A stretch of 45,810 bases of DNA. Source: Paeniroseomonas aquatica. GTDB taxonomy: Bacteria > Pseudomonadota > Alphaproteobacteria > Acetobacterales > Acetobacteraceae. Positions 25,458-33,234 of this stretch are shown here, in pieces (positions within the stretch are counted from its first letter, which is position 1; each line of letters opens with the position of its first letter). Below the pieces are notes generated by a model, which searched no databases, was not told the origin of the DNA, and saw only the letters and a program-made list of their open reading frames with translations. A program made the translations under genes and the position numbers. The stretch lies in contig NZ_JAUFPN010000027.1 of the NCBI RefSeq assembly GCF_030409335.1, positions 1 through 45,810 on the forward strand. The letters run 5' to 3'.

Positions 25458-26228
25458 ATGCCGCTTCCCGCACCGCCCCGCCGGCCCGACCCGGACCATG
25501 TCTTCACCGAGCAGGAGCTGCGCGAGGACCTCGCCGCCGCCTACCGGCTGATCGCGCTGTACGGCATGACCGACCTGGTCTTCACCCATCTCTCGGTCCG
25601 GGTTCCGGGTCCGGGGCATCGCTTCCTGGTCAATCCCTACGGGCTGCTGTTCGAGGAGATCACCGCCTCCTCCCTGGTCATGGTCGATGCCGAGGGCGAG
25701 CCGGCGCAGCCGACCGACTGGCCGGTCAACCCGGCCGGCTTCGTCATCCACTCCGCCGTGCACCTCGGCCGCGACAGCGCGCAATGCGTGATGCACACCC
25801 ATACCCTGGCCGGCATGGCGGTGGCCGCCCAGGCCGGCGGGCTGCTGCCGCTGAACCAGATCAGCATGGAATTCGACGGCCGCGTTGCGGTGCACGACTA
25901 CGAGGGCGTCGCCGCCGACGACAACCTCTCGGAGCGCGAGCGGCTAGTGGCCGACCTCGGCGACAGGCCCTGCATGATCCTCCGCAACCACGGCCTGTTG
26001 ACCGTCGGCGCCACGGTGCGGGAGGCCTTCTACTGGATGTGGTACCTCGAGCAGTCCTGCCGCATCCAGCTCGCGGCGCAGGGCTCCGGCGTGCCGCTCG
26101 CCATCCCCTCGGCCGAGACGGTCGCGCGCACCCGCGCCCAGTTCAGCATGGGCCCGACCAAGGGCTGGCTGCCCTGGCAGGCGCTGAAGCGCAAGCTCGA
26201 CCGCGAGCAGCCGGACTACCGGAGCTGA
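25458..26228 (+). CDS. Class II aldolase/adducin family protein (second copy)
   Basis: A 256-residue zinc-dependent class II aldolase-like protein. Metal-site His residues are seen in VMHTHTLAG (113, 115) and RNHG (178). The middle segment NQISMEFDGRVAVHDYEGV and the C-terminus GPTKGWLPWQALKRKLDR are typical of the group often found beside ABC transporters. It differs clearly from the copy at 5937. The stop TGA at 26226-26228 is embedded in CTGA, whose CTG appears to begin the ATPase gene. Its position between a hydroxyacid dehydrogenase and the transporter suggests a hydroxy- or oxo-acid substrate (inference). Confidence 0.88.
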   Translation: MPLPAPPRRPDPDHVFTEQELREDLAAAYRLIALYGMTDLVFTHLSVRVPGPGHRFLVNPYGLLFEEITASSLVMVDAEGEPAQPTDWPVNPAGFVIHSAVHLGRDSAQCVMHTHTLAGMAVAAQAGGLLPLNQISMEFDGRVAVHDYEGVAADDNLSERERLVADLGDRPCMILRNHGLLTVGATVREAFYWMWYLEQSCRIQLAAQGSGVPLAIPSAETVARTRAQFSMGPTKGWLPWQALKRKLDREQPDYRS

Positions 26229-27322
26229 GCGCCACCGCCCACGCGCTGGAACTGCGCGACCTGACGAAACGCTACGGCCAATTCACCGCGGTCGATGCCG
26301 TCTCGCTCAGCGTCCAGCGCGGCGCCTTCCTGACGCTGCTCGGGCCATCGGGCAGTGGCAAGACCACCATCCTGATGACCATCGCCGGCTTCGTCGCGCC
26401 GAGCGCGGGCATGGTGCTGCTCGATGGCAGCGACATCACCCCGCTGCCGCCGGAGCGGCGCGACTTCGGCATGGTCTTCCAGGGCTATGCGTTGTTCCCG
26501 CACATGACGGTCGCCGAGAACGTCGCCTTTCCGCTGCGCGTCCGCGGCCTCTCGCGCGCCGACCGCGACGCGAAGGTGCGCGCCGCCCTCGACCTCGTGC
26601 AGCTCGACCGCTTCGCCGACCGCCGCCCCTCCCAGCTTTCGGGCGGCCAGCAGCAGCGGGTGGCGCTGGCCCGCGCCCTGGTCTTCGACCCGGCGCTGCT
26701 GCTGCTGGACGAGCCGCTCTCGGCGCTCGACAAGAAGCTGCGGGCGGAGCTGCAGGAGGAGCTGAAGGCGCTGCACCGCCGGGTCGGCCGCACCTTCGTG
26801 AACGTGACGCATGACCAGGACGAGGCGCTCTCGCTCTCCGACCAGGTCGCCATCCTCAACCACGGCAGGCTGATCCAGCTCGGCGCGCCCGAGGCGCTCT
26901 ACGAGCAGCCGCGCACCCGCTTCGTCGCCGACTTCCTCGGCAAGTCGAATTTCCTCCAGGGGCTCGTGCAGGAAAGCCACCTGGGCGGGCTGAGGGTGCA
27001 ATCCGGCGCCACCACACTGGTGCAGCAGGCGCCGCGCGCGCTGCGCCCGGTCGCCGGCAGCCCGGCGCTGCTCTCACTGCGGCCGGAGAAGATCGCCCTG
27101 CTCGCCGCCGGCGAGACCGCCGAGAACATGGTGGAAGGCCACATCGCCGCCTGGTCCTACCTCGGCGCCGGCTTCCTGCTGGTGGTCCGCACCGCCGACC
27201 TCGGCGAGATCCGCGTCACCCTGCCGTCCTGGCGCGCGCCGATCGCCCCGGCCGAGGGCCTCGCGGTCCGCCTCGGCTGGTCGGCCGATGCCGCCGTCCC
27301 GGTGCTCGACGATGCAGCGTAG
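26225..27322 (+). CDS. ABC transporter ATP-binding protein, PotA type, apparent CTG start
   Basis: A 365-residue ATPase: Walker A GPSGSGKTT, Q-loop VFQGYALFPH, signature LSGGQQQR, Walker B LLLLDEP, switch His in NVTHDQDEAL, and a C-terminal TOBE-like domain. Homology begins at ALELRDLTKRYG, 5 residues after CTG at 26225. There is no ATG, GTG or TTG in frame near it: the first upstream one is GTG at 26039, 62 codons inside the aldolase gene, and the next downstream codon would remove Walker A. CTG overlapping the aldolase stop (CTGA) is therefore the likeliest start, with translation coupled. It overlaps the first permease by 11 nt. Confidence 0.87.
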   Translation: MSATAHALELRDLTKRYGQFTAVDAVSLSVQRGAFLTLLGPSGSGKTTILMTIAGFVAPSAGMVLLDGSDITPLPPERRDFGMVFQGYALFPHMTVAENVAFPLRVRGLSRADRDAKVRAALDLVQLDRFADRRPSQLSGGQQQRVALARALVFDPALLLLDEPLSALDKKLRAELQEELKALHRRVGRTFVNVTHDQDEALSLSDQVAILNHGRLIQLGAPEALYEQPRTRFVADFLGKSNFLQGLVQESHLGGLRVQSGATTLVQQAPRALRPVAGSPALLSLRPEKIALLAAGETAENMVEGHIAAWSYLGAGFLLVVRTADLGEIRVTLPSWRAPIAPAEGLAVRLGWSADAAVPVLDDAA

Positions 27323-28148
27323 CGCCATCGGCTGGTGGCTGCTGCTGCTGCCGGCCTTCCTGCTGATGACGGTCTTCTACATCGCGCCGATCCTCCAGGT
27401 GCTGACCATCTCGGTCACCGAGCCGGAGCTGGGCTTCGGCAACTACGAACGGCTGCTGACCAACATGGGCGTGCAGCGCGTGATTGGCACGACCTTGCGG
27501 ATCGGCCTCGTCACCACCGTCATCGCCCTGTTGCTGGGCTATGCGCTGGCCTATGTCATTACGCTGGCCACGCCGCGGGCCCAGCGCTGGTGGCTGCTGG
27601 GTGTGCTGCTGCCGCTTTGGATCAGCGTCCTCGTCCGCGCCTTTGCCTGGGTCACCCTGCTGCGCCGGCAGGGGTTGGTGAACCAGGGGCTGCAGGCGGC
27701 GGGGATCATCGAGGCGCCGCTGGCGCTGGTCTGGAACGAGTTCGGCATCGTCATCGGCATGGTCCACTACATGGTGCCCTATGCGGTGCTGCCGATCCTG
27801 GCCTCGATGCGGGAGATCGACCCGCGGCTGCTGGCCGCCGCGCGCGGCCTCGGCGCCTCCCGCCGCACCGCCTTCCTGCGGGTCTTCCTGCCGCTCTCGG
27901 CACCGGGGCTGGTGGCGGCGGGGGTACTGGTCTTCATCTTCTCGCTCGGCTTCTACATCACCCCGGCCATCCTCGGCGGCGGCAAGACGCTGATGGCCGC
28001 CGAATGGATCAAGCTGCAGATCCTCGACATCATCCGCTGGGGGCTCGGGACTATGCTGGCGACGGTCATGGTGGTCGCCATCCTGGTGACCCTCGGCATC
28101 TTCTCCCGCATCGTCGACCTGCGGCGGATGTTCGGGGCGCGCGCCTGA
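27312..28148 (+). CDS. ABC transporter permease, PotB type
   Basis: A 278-residue inner-membrane permease with about six hydrophobic spans. The first (WWLLLLPAFLLMTVFYIAP) follows a short basic start. Typical PotB blocks are LLPLWISVLVRAFAWVTLLR, GMVHYMVPYAVLPIL and the EAA-like loop AARGLGASRRTAFLRVFLPL. SLGFYITPAILGGG comes after it. The start ATG at 27312 lies inside the end of the ATPase gene. It ends in TGATG with the second permease. Unlike the first system in this window, the two permeases are separate genes. Confidence 0.9.
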   Translation: MQRSAIGWWLLLLPAFLLMTVFYIAPILQVLTISVTEPELGFGNYERLLTNMGVQRVIGTTLRIGLVTTVIALLLGYALAYVITLATPRAQRWWLLGVLLPLWISVLVRAFAWVTLLRRQGLVNQGLQAAGIIEAPLALVWNEFGIVIGMVHYMVPYAVLPILASMREIDPRLLAAARGLGASRRTAFLRVFLPLSAPGLVAAGVLVFIFSLGFYITPAILGGGKTLMAAEWIKLQILDIIRWGLGTMLATVMVVAILVTLGIFSRIVDLRRMFGARA

Positions 28149-28933
28149 TGGGTGGCTATAAGGCCGGGCCTCTCGCCCGCATCATCGCCTGGGCGACGGT
28201 GCTCTACCTCATCCTGCCCATCACCATCGTCCTGCCCGTCTCGGTCACCGACCAGCGCTTCCTCTCGCTGCCCGAGCACGGCATCAGCTTCCGCCACTAC
28301 GCCAACCTGCTGGGCTCGGAATCCTGGCTGAACTCGATCGGGCAGAGCGCGCTCATCGCCGTCGCCTCGACGGTGATCGCCGTCGTCGCCGGCACGCTCT
28401 GCGCCATCGGCTGCTGGCGCATCGGCCGGCGGAGCACGGAACTGCTGCGCGCCGTCATGCTGCTGCCGCTGATCATCCCCTCGATCGTCTATGCGATCGG
28501 CCTCTACCGCTACTTCGGCAGGCTCGACCTGCTGGACCGCTTCCTCGGCGTGACACTGGCGCATGGGGTCACCGGCATCCCCTATGTGATCATCACCGTC
28601 TCGACCGCGCTGGCCGCCTTCGATCCGCGGCTGGAGCAGGCGGCGCGTGGGATGGGCGCCAGCCTCGGCCAGACCCTGCGCTGGGTGATCCTGCCGCGGA
28701 TCTTCCCCGGCATCGCCTCGGGCGCGATCTTCGCCTTCATCCACTCCTGGGATGAATTGGTGATGGTTCTGTTCATCGCCAGCCGGCAGGTCTTCACCCT
28801 GCCGCGCAAGATCTGGGACGGCATCAACGAGAACCTGGATCCCAGCATGGCCGCGGTCGCGGTGCTGCTGATCCTCTTCACCATCGCCCTGCTGGCGGTG
28901 GACGGGATGCTGCGGTCGCGGCGGGACCCCTGA
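28148..28933 (+). CDS. ABC transporter permease, PotC type
   Basis: A 261-residue inner-membrane permease, the partner of the preceding gene. Blocks typical of PotC: VLYLILPITIVLPVSVTD, MLLPLIIPSIVYAIGLYRYF, the EAA loop EQAARGMGASLGQTLRWVILP and IFAFIHSWDELVMVLFIA. It begins 1 nt inside the previous gene's stop (TGATG) and closes the six-gene operon that runs from 23298. Downstream it converges on the repeat-protein gene with 21 nt between the stops. The cargo is unknown; a polyamine-like or small organic cation is the family expectation. Confidence 0.9.
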   Translation: MGGYKAGPLARIIAWATVLYLILPITIVLPVSVTDQRFLSLPEHGISFRHYANLLGSESWLNSIGQSALIAVASTVIAVVAGTLCAIGCWRIGRRSTELLRAVMLLPLIIPSIVYAIGLYRYFGRLDLLDRFLGVTLAHGVTGIPYVIITVSTALAAFDPRLEQAARGMGASLGQTLRWVILPRIFPGIASGAIFAFIHSWDELVMVLFIASRQVFTLPRKIWDGINENLDPSMAAVAVLLILFTIALLAVDGMLRSRRDP

Positions 28934-28954
28934 GGGCCCCGCCGCCCCTGCCGC

Positions 28955-29821
28955 CTACCGCCGGTTGAGCAGCATCCCCAGCATGAAGCCCACGGCGCCG
29001 GCGCCGAGCAGCGCCAGCAGCGGCTCGTTGCGCACCACGCCGCTGACGTATTCCCCGGTCTGCGCCACCGCCTCGGAGCCCTGCTTGTAGGCCTCGTTGC
29101 CGGCACGCGTCAGGCTGTCGCCGGCCTGGCGCGCCATCTGGCTGGCCGAGGCGCCGACCTCGCCGGCCTTCTCCCTGGTCCGGTCCCAGGCCTCGTCGGC
29201 GGTGTCGGCGGTCTTCTCCGCCAGGTCGCTGGCCTTGTCCTTGGTCCGGTCCCAGGCCTCGTCGGCCTTGGCGGCGGCGCGGTCGACGACCTCTCCGGCC
29301 TTGTTCGCGGCCTCGCCGGCCTTCTCCTTGGTCCGGTCCCAGGCCTCGTCGGCCTTGGCGGCGGCGCGGTCGACGACCTCTCCGGCCTTGTTCGCGGCCT
29401 CGCCGGCCTTCTCCTTGGTCCGGTCCCAGGCCTCGTCGGCCTTGGCGGCGGCGCGGTCGACGACCTCTCCGGCCTTGTTCGCGGCCTCGCCGGCCTTCTC
29501 CTTGGTCCGGTCCCAGGCCTCGTCGGCCTTGGCGGCGGTCCGGTCGGCGACCTCGCCCGCCTTGTCCGTGGCCTTGCCGGCGGCGTCCTTGGTCTTGTCC
29601 CAGGCCTCGTCGGCCTTGGCCGCGGTGCGGTTGGCGGCGTCCGCCGCATTGTCCCCGGCCTTGTCGGCGGCCTGGTCCATGGCCTGGCCGGCCTGGCGCA
29701 CGGTATTGCCCGGCGGGCCGCCCGCCATGCCCGGAGCCTTCTGCCCAGGGGTCGCGCCCATCGCGTCCTTGCTGTGGGCACCCACCGCGGCGGCGCCGCT
29801 ACCCTCGATCCGATCGCTCAT
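28955..29821 (-). CDS. Membrane-anchored LEA/DUF883-like repeat protein
   Basis: A 288-residue, highly charged, Ala/Lys/Asp/Glu-rich protein. After a Gly-rich lead of about 40 residues, degenerate and perfect copies of a 29-residue unit (containing KADEAWDRTKEKAGEAANKA) fill about residues 60-235 and would form long amphipathic helices, as in LEA or hydrophilin proteins. The C-terminus (NEPLLALLGAGAVGFMLGML, then Asn-Arg-Arg) is the glycine-zipper membrane anchor of ElaB/YqjD-like DUF883 proteins. A stress-protective or ribosome/membrane-tethering role is an inference. AAGGAG 8 nt before the ATG at 29821 fixes the start. It follows the peptide-binding protein by 56 nt on the same strand. Confidence 0.82.
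   Translation of the reverse strand: MSDRIEGSGAAAVGAHSKDAMGATPGQKAPGMAGGPPGNTVRQAGQAMDQAADKAGDNAADAANRTAAKADEAWDKTKDAAGKATDKAGEVADRTAAKADEAWDRTKEKAGEAANKAGEVVDRAAAKADEAWDRTKEKAGEAANKAGEVVDRAAAKADEAWDRTKEKAGEAANKAGEVVDRAAAKADEAWDRTKDKASDLAEKTADTADEAWDRTREKAGEVGASASQMARQAGDSLTRAGNEAYKQGSEAVAQTGEYVSGVVRNEPLLALLGAGAVGFMLGMLLNRR
29241..29537 (-). repeat. Perfect 87-bp coding tandem repeat
   Basis: Three identical 87-bp units (29241-29327, 29328-29414, 29415-29501) and 36 nt of a fourth, all in frame in the LEA/DUF883-like gene. Flanking units are recognisable but diverged. The lack of even silent differences points to recent expansion or ongoing homogenisation. Confidence 0.95.
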
Positions 29822-29877
29822 TGCGGCATCTCCTTGCGTTGCGCAGCGGGAACGCCGGAGGCGGGCGGCGGTTCGGG

Positions 29878-31455
29878 CTACTTCTTCTCCACCCCCCAGA
29901 AGACCGGAACGGTCGTCGGCCGTAACCCTTCGATATTCGCCCGCCGCGCGCTCAGCGTCCGGTATTGCCCCGCACTGATATAGGGCAACACTTGGTAGGC
30001 CCGGGCATGCACCTGCTCCAGCACCTCGCGCCGCTTCGCCACGTCCGGCTCCTCCCACCAGGTGCGGCGCAGCCGCTCCAGCTCGGCGTCGCAGGGCCAG
30101 CCGGCCAGCCCGCCCTCGCACGGGGAGGCGAGGTAGAGGTTGGTCAGCGGGTTCTGCGCATCCAGCACGTTGGCGATGGTCACGAACAGGTTCCAGCCGC
30201 CCTGGTCCTGCGACTCGCGCCGGTTGCGCCGCTGGGTCAGCGTCGCCCAATCCATCGAGGGCAGGTCCATGTTGAGCCCGCCGCGCTGCAGCGCCGCGCC
30301 CATGGTCAGGGTCACCGCATTGTTGGTCGGGCTGTCGGTCGCATTGAGGAAGACCACCTTGCGGCCGTCGTAGCCCGCCTCCCGCAGCAGCGCGCGGGCC
30401 TTGCCGAGGTCGACGGTGCGCAGCCCCTCCGCCCCGGCATGGCTCTCGAGCGGCGTGCCGCAGAGGAAATAGGCCGGGCAATAGGGCACCTGCTCGCTGG
30501 CGCGGATGCCAGCGGCGTCGAGGTTTTCCTGCTGGTTGATCAGGTGCAGCAGCGCCCTCCGCGCGCGGGGATCGTCGAAGGGCGGCTGGGTGTGGTTGAT
30601 CCGCAGCCAGACCACCGAGCCGGCCGGGTTCAGGGTGAACATGCGGATGGCGCGGTTCCGCTCCAGCGTCGGGATCAGGTCGGGGGAGGGGACCTCGAGG
30701 AAATCCAGCTCGCCGGATTGCAGCGCCGCCGCCGCCGTCGCCGGATCGGGCATCGAGAGCCATTCCAGCCGCTCGATTTTCACCACCTTGCCGCCGGCGA
30801 GCCCATCGGCCGGCTCGGGGCGCGGCCGGTAGGCCGGGTTGCGGCGGTAGACCGCGCGGTCGCCGACCCGCCATTCCGCGGCCTGGAAGATGAAGGGGCC
30901 GGAGCCGGTGGCCTCGGTGATGGCGGTGGTCGCCGGCGTTTGCGCCAGCCGCTCCGGCATGACGAAGAGGGCACTCGCGGTCGGCCGCGCCAGGGCCTCT
31001 GTCACCAGGGCGAAGGGGCGGGCCAGCACCAGGGTGAAGGTCTTCTCGTCCACCACCTCCAGCGACCCGGTCGCCGCCGCCAGCGCCCGGCCCACCACGT
31101 CCCGCTGCGCCCAGCGCCGGATCGAGGCGACGGCATCCGCCGCCCGCACCGGCGCGCCGTCGTGGAAGGCGAGGCCCTCCCGCAGGGTGAAGCGCCAGGA
31201 CATGCCGTCGGCCGAGCGTTCGAACCGCTCCACCATCTGCGGCTGCGCTTCGCCCTTGCTATCGAGGGCAAAGAGCTGGTCGTAGACCATGAAGCCGTGG
31301 TTGCGGACGAAGGCGGCGGTGGACTGCACCGGGTCGAGGCTGGCAAGGTCGTTCACCAGCACGACCTTGAGCGTCTGCGCGCTGGCCGGCGCGGCCAGTG
31401 CGACGCCCAAGGCGACGGTCGCAAGCAGTCGGCTGATGCGGGATGGTGCGGCCAT
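29878..31455 (-). CDS. ABC transporter substrate-binding protein, family 5 (peptide type)
   Basis: A 525-residue periplasmic binding protein of the DppA/OppA family. A Sec signal (RLLATVALGVALAAPASAQ, cleavage after ASA) precedes LNDLASLDPVQ-like and RFTLREGLAFHDGAPV blocks and the family motif with a GSGPF turn. The middle holds NHTQPPFDDPRARRALLHLI. It is divergent from a seven-gene operon with two amidohydrolases and a complete dipeptide-type transporter, which contains its own binding protein. This one may therefore offer a second ligand to the same permease (inference). The start at 31455 has AGAGGA a few nt upstream. Confidence 0.9.
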   Translation of the reverse strand: MAAPSRISRLLATVALGVALAAPASAQTLKVVLVNDLASLDPVQSTAAFVRNHGFMVYDQLFALDSKGEAQPQMVERFERSADGMSWRFTLREGLAFHDGAPVRAADAVASIRRWAQRDVVGRALAAATGSLEVVDEKTFTLVLARPFALVTEALARPTASALFVMPERLAQTPATTAITEATGSGPFIFQAAEWRVGDRAVYRRNPAYRPRPEPADGLAGGKVVKIERLEWLSMPDPATAAAALQSGELDFLEVPSPDLIPTLERNRAIRMFTLNPAGSVVWLRINHTQPPFDDPRARRALLHLINQQENLDAAGIRASEQVPYCPAYFLCGTPLESHAGAEGLRTVDLGKARALLREAGYDGRKVVFLNATDSPTNNAVTLTMGAALQRGGLNMDLPSMDWATLTQRRNRRESQDQGGWNLFVTIANVLDAQNPLTNLYLASPCEGGLAGWPCDAELERLRRTWWEEPDVAKRREVLEQVHARAYQVLPYISAGQYRTLSARRANIEGLRPTTVPVFWGVEKK

Positions 31456-31500
31456 GGTGTCCTCTGCCCTCGGGCTATGCAGCGGCAGTGTCGCCGCCGG

Positions 31501-31516
31501 ATTGCATCGCCGCAAT
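31501..31516. promoter_or_regulatory. Short inverted repeat between divergent transporter genes
   Basis: ATTGC-ATCGCC-GCAAT, 5-bp arms. It lies between the divergent peptide-binding protein and the amidohydrolase operon, and just upstream of a possible -35 (TTGACG, 31522-31527) for the operon. A regulator site is possible; the arms are short. Confidence 0.35.
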
Positions 31517-31573
31517 GGCGGTTGACGCCACCCGCCCCCGCGGCGACCATCCGGCGCCAAAGGAGCCGCCCCG

Positions 31574-31621
31574 ATGAACGCCGCCTCTTCGCCGCACGGC
31601 CGCCCGGACTGTCGGGTTTGA
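31574..31621 (+). CDS. Possible 15-codon leader ORF
   Basis: ATG at 31574 has a strong Shine-Dalgarno (AAAGGAG, 31559-31565, 8 nt away) but reads only MNAASSPHGRPDCRV before TGA at 31619-31621. That stop overlaps the TTG start of the amidohydrolase (TTGA). No homology is expected for such a short peptide. It may exist to bring ribosomes to the weak TTG start. The alternative is a sequence error joining it to the amidohydrolase. Confidence 0.4.
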   Translation: MNAASSPHGRPDCRV

Positions 31622-33234
31622 TCGCTGACCTCGTGCTGGAAGGCCGCGTCTTCCGCGGCCTCGCCGGTGGGTTCGCCGAGGCCGTGGCGGTGAAGGATGG
31701 CCACATCCTCGCCGTCGGCAGCAGCGATCAGGTCGCCAACGTGATCGGCGCCGGGACGCGGCGGATCGCCCTCGGCGGCCGCGTCGCGATTCCCGCCTTC
31801 AACGAGGCGCATATGCACCTGCTGGCCTATGGCCTCGGCCTCACCCAGGTGAACCTGCGCGCCGAGGAGGTCCGTTCGCTGGATGCGGCGCTGTCGCGCC
31901 TTCGCGCCGCGGCGCAGGCCGCGCCGAAGGGTGCCTGGATCCTCGGCCGCGGCTACGACCACGGCGCCCTCGACATCGGCCGCCATCCGACCGCCGCCGA
32001 GCTCGACGCCGCCGCGCCCGACAACCCGGTCTTCGTCACCCGCACCTGCGGCCACATGGGCGTGGCGAATACCGCCGCGCTGCGCGCCGCCGGCATCGGC
32101 CACAACACGCCCGACCCCGAGGGCGGCGTCATCGAGCGCCGCGGCGGCGCGCTCACCGGCCTGATCCAGGAACGTGCCATGCACCTGGTGAAGCAGGCGA
32201 TGCCGGAGCCGGGCGAGGCGCGCATGGTGGACGCGATCGCCAGCGCCTGCGCCAATCTCGCCGCGATGGGCTTCGCCTCGGCGACCGACATGAACGTGGG
32301 CATGACCGCGGGGATGGCCGAGATCGCCGCCTTCGAGGCCGCGAAATCCACCGGCCGCCTGCCGCTGCGGATGTGGCAGGTCCTCGCCGGCAACCCCGAG
32401 GGCATCGCCGCCGAGGCCTGGGCCGCCGGCCTCCGCCCGATGGATGGCGACGACAGCCTGCGCTGGGGCGCCGTCAAGGTCTTCGCCGATGGCAGCGCCG
32501 GCGGCCTGACCGCCGCCTTCTTCGACCGCTACCTGCCGGCCGATACCCGCGGGGTCTTCACCTTCCCCGACGAGACCATCCACAACCTGCTGCGCCAGTA
32601 CCACGAGCAGGGCTGGCAGCTCGACATCCACGCCATCGGCGATGCGGCGATCGAGCAGGTGCTGGCCGGCATGGAATACGCCGATACGCCCGACCACCCC
32701 TTCACCGGCCGCCGCCATCGCATCGAGCATTGCGGCTTCGTGACGCGGCACCAGCGCCGCCGCATGCTGGCGCGGGGAATCCTGCCGGTGCCGCAGCCGG
32801 TCTTCCTGTACGAGTTCGGCGATACCTACGTCGCCAACCTCGGCCTCGAGCGGTCGCAATACGCCTATCCCATGCGGACCTGGCTGGAGGAGGGCCACCA
32901 CCCCGCCGCCTCCTCCGACAGCCCGGTCTCGACCGTCGATCCCTTCATCAATCTGCTCACGATGCTGACCCGCCGCACCAACCGCGGCACCGTGCTCGGC
33001 ATCAAGGAGGCGCTGACGCCCGAGCAGGCCATCCATTGCCAGACCTGGTGCGGTGCCTTCACCCAATTCGCCGAGGGGCGCCGCGGCACGCTCGAGCCCG
33101 GCATGCAGGCCGATATCGCCGTGCTCTCGCAGGACGTCTTCGCCATCGAACCCGATGCCATCCTGGCGACGCAAGCGGACCTCACCCTGCGCGACGGTCG
33201 CCCGATCTTCGACCGCCACGGCGAGTACGCCTGA
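31618..33234 (+). CDS. Metal-dependent amidohydrolase, YtcJ-like
   Basis: A 538-residue amidohydrolase-superfamily enzyme. The first metal ligands are in FNEAHMHLLA (His65, His67). The rest of the YtcJ pattern follows: WILGRGYDH, LDIHAIGDAAIEQVL, HRIEHCGFV, and the catalytic Asp in SSDSPVSTVDPF. The C-terminal strand reads GMQADIAVLSQDVF. Expected reaction: hydrolysis of an amide, carbamate or similar C-N bond. No ATG or GTG is in frame; TTG at 31618 sits right at the start of family homology and overlaps the stop of a 15-codon ORF that has a good ribosome site. It is followed with 1-nt overlap (TGATG) by the permease gene. Confidence 0.87.
   Translation: MIADLVLEGRVFRGLAGGFAEAVAVKDGHILAVGSSDQVANVIGAGTRRIALGGRVAIPAFNEAHMHLLAYGLGLTQVNLRAEEVRSLDAALSRLRAAAQAAPKGAWILGRGYDHGALDIGRHPTAAELDAAAPDNPVFVTRTCGHMGVANTAALRAAGIGHNTPDPEGGVIERRGGALTGLIQERAMHLVKQAMPEPGEARMVDAIASACANLAAMGFASATDMNVGMTAGMAEIAAFEAAKSTGRLPLRMWQVLAGNPEGIAAEAWAAGLRPMDGDDSLRWGAVKVFADGSAGGLTAAFFDRYLPADTRGVFTFPDETIHNLLRQYHEQGWQLDIHAIGDAAIEQVLAGMEYADTPDHPFTGRRHRIEHCGFVTRHQRRRMLARGILPVPQPVFLYEFGDTYVANLGLERSQYAYPMRTWLEEGHHPAASSDSPVSTVDPFINLLTMLTRRTNRGTVLGIKEALTPEQAIHCQTWCGAFTQFAEGRRGTLEPGMQADIAVLSQDVFAIEPDAILATQADLTLRDGRPIFDRHGEYA

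Noticed and set aside
29241-29537. Regularly repeated units considered as a CRISPR array
   Set aside because: The 87-bp units are contiguous with no spacers and are in-frame coding repeats.
29878-33219. An 1113-codon minus-strand frame and an opposing 1089-codon plus-strand frame ending at 33234
   Set aside because: Both are real genes (peptide-binding protein, amidohydrolase) extended in frame through antisense of their neighbours; signal peptide and family homology fix much shorter genes.
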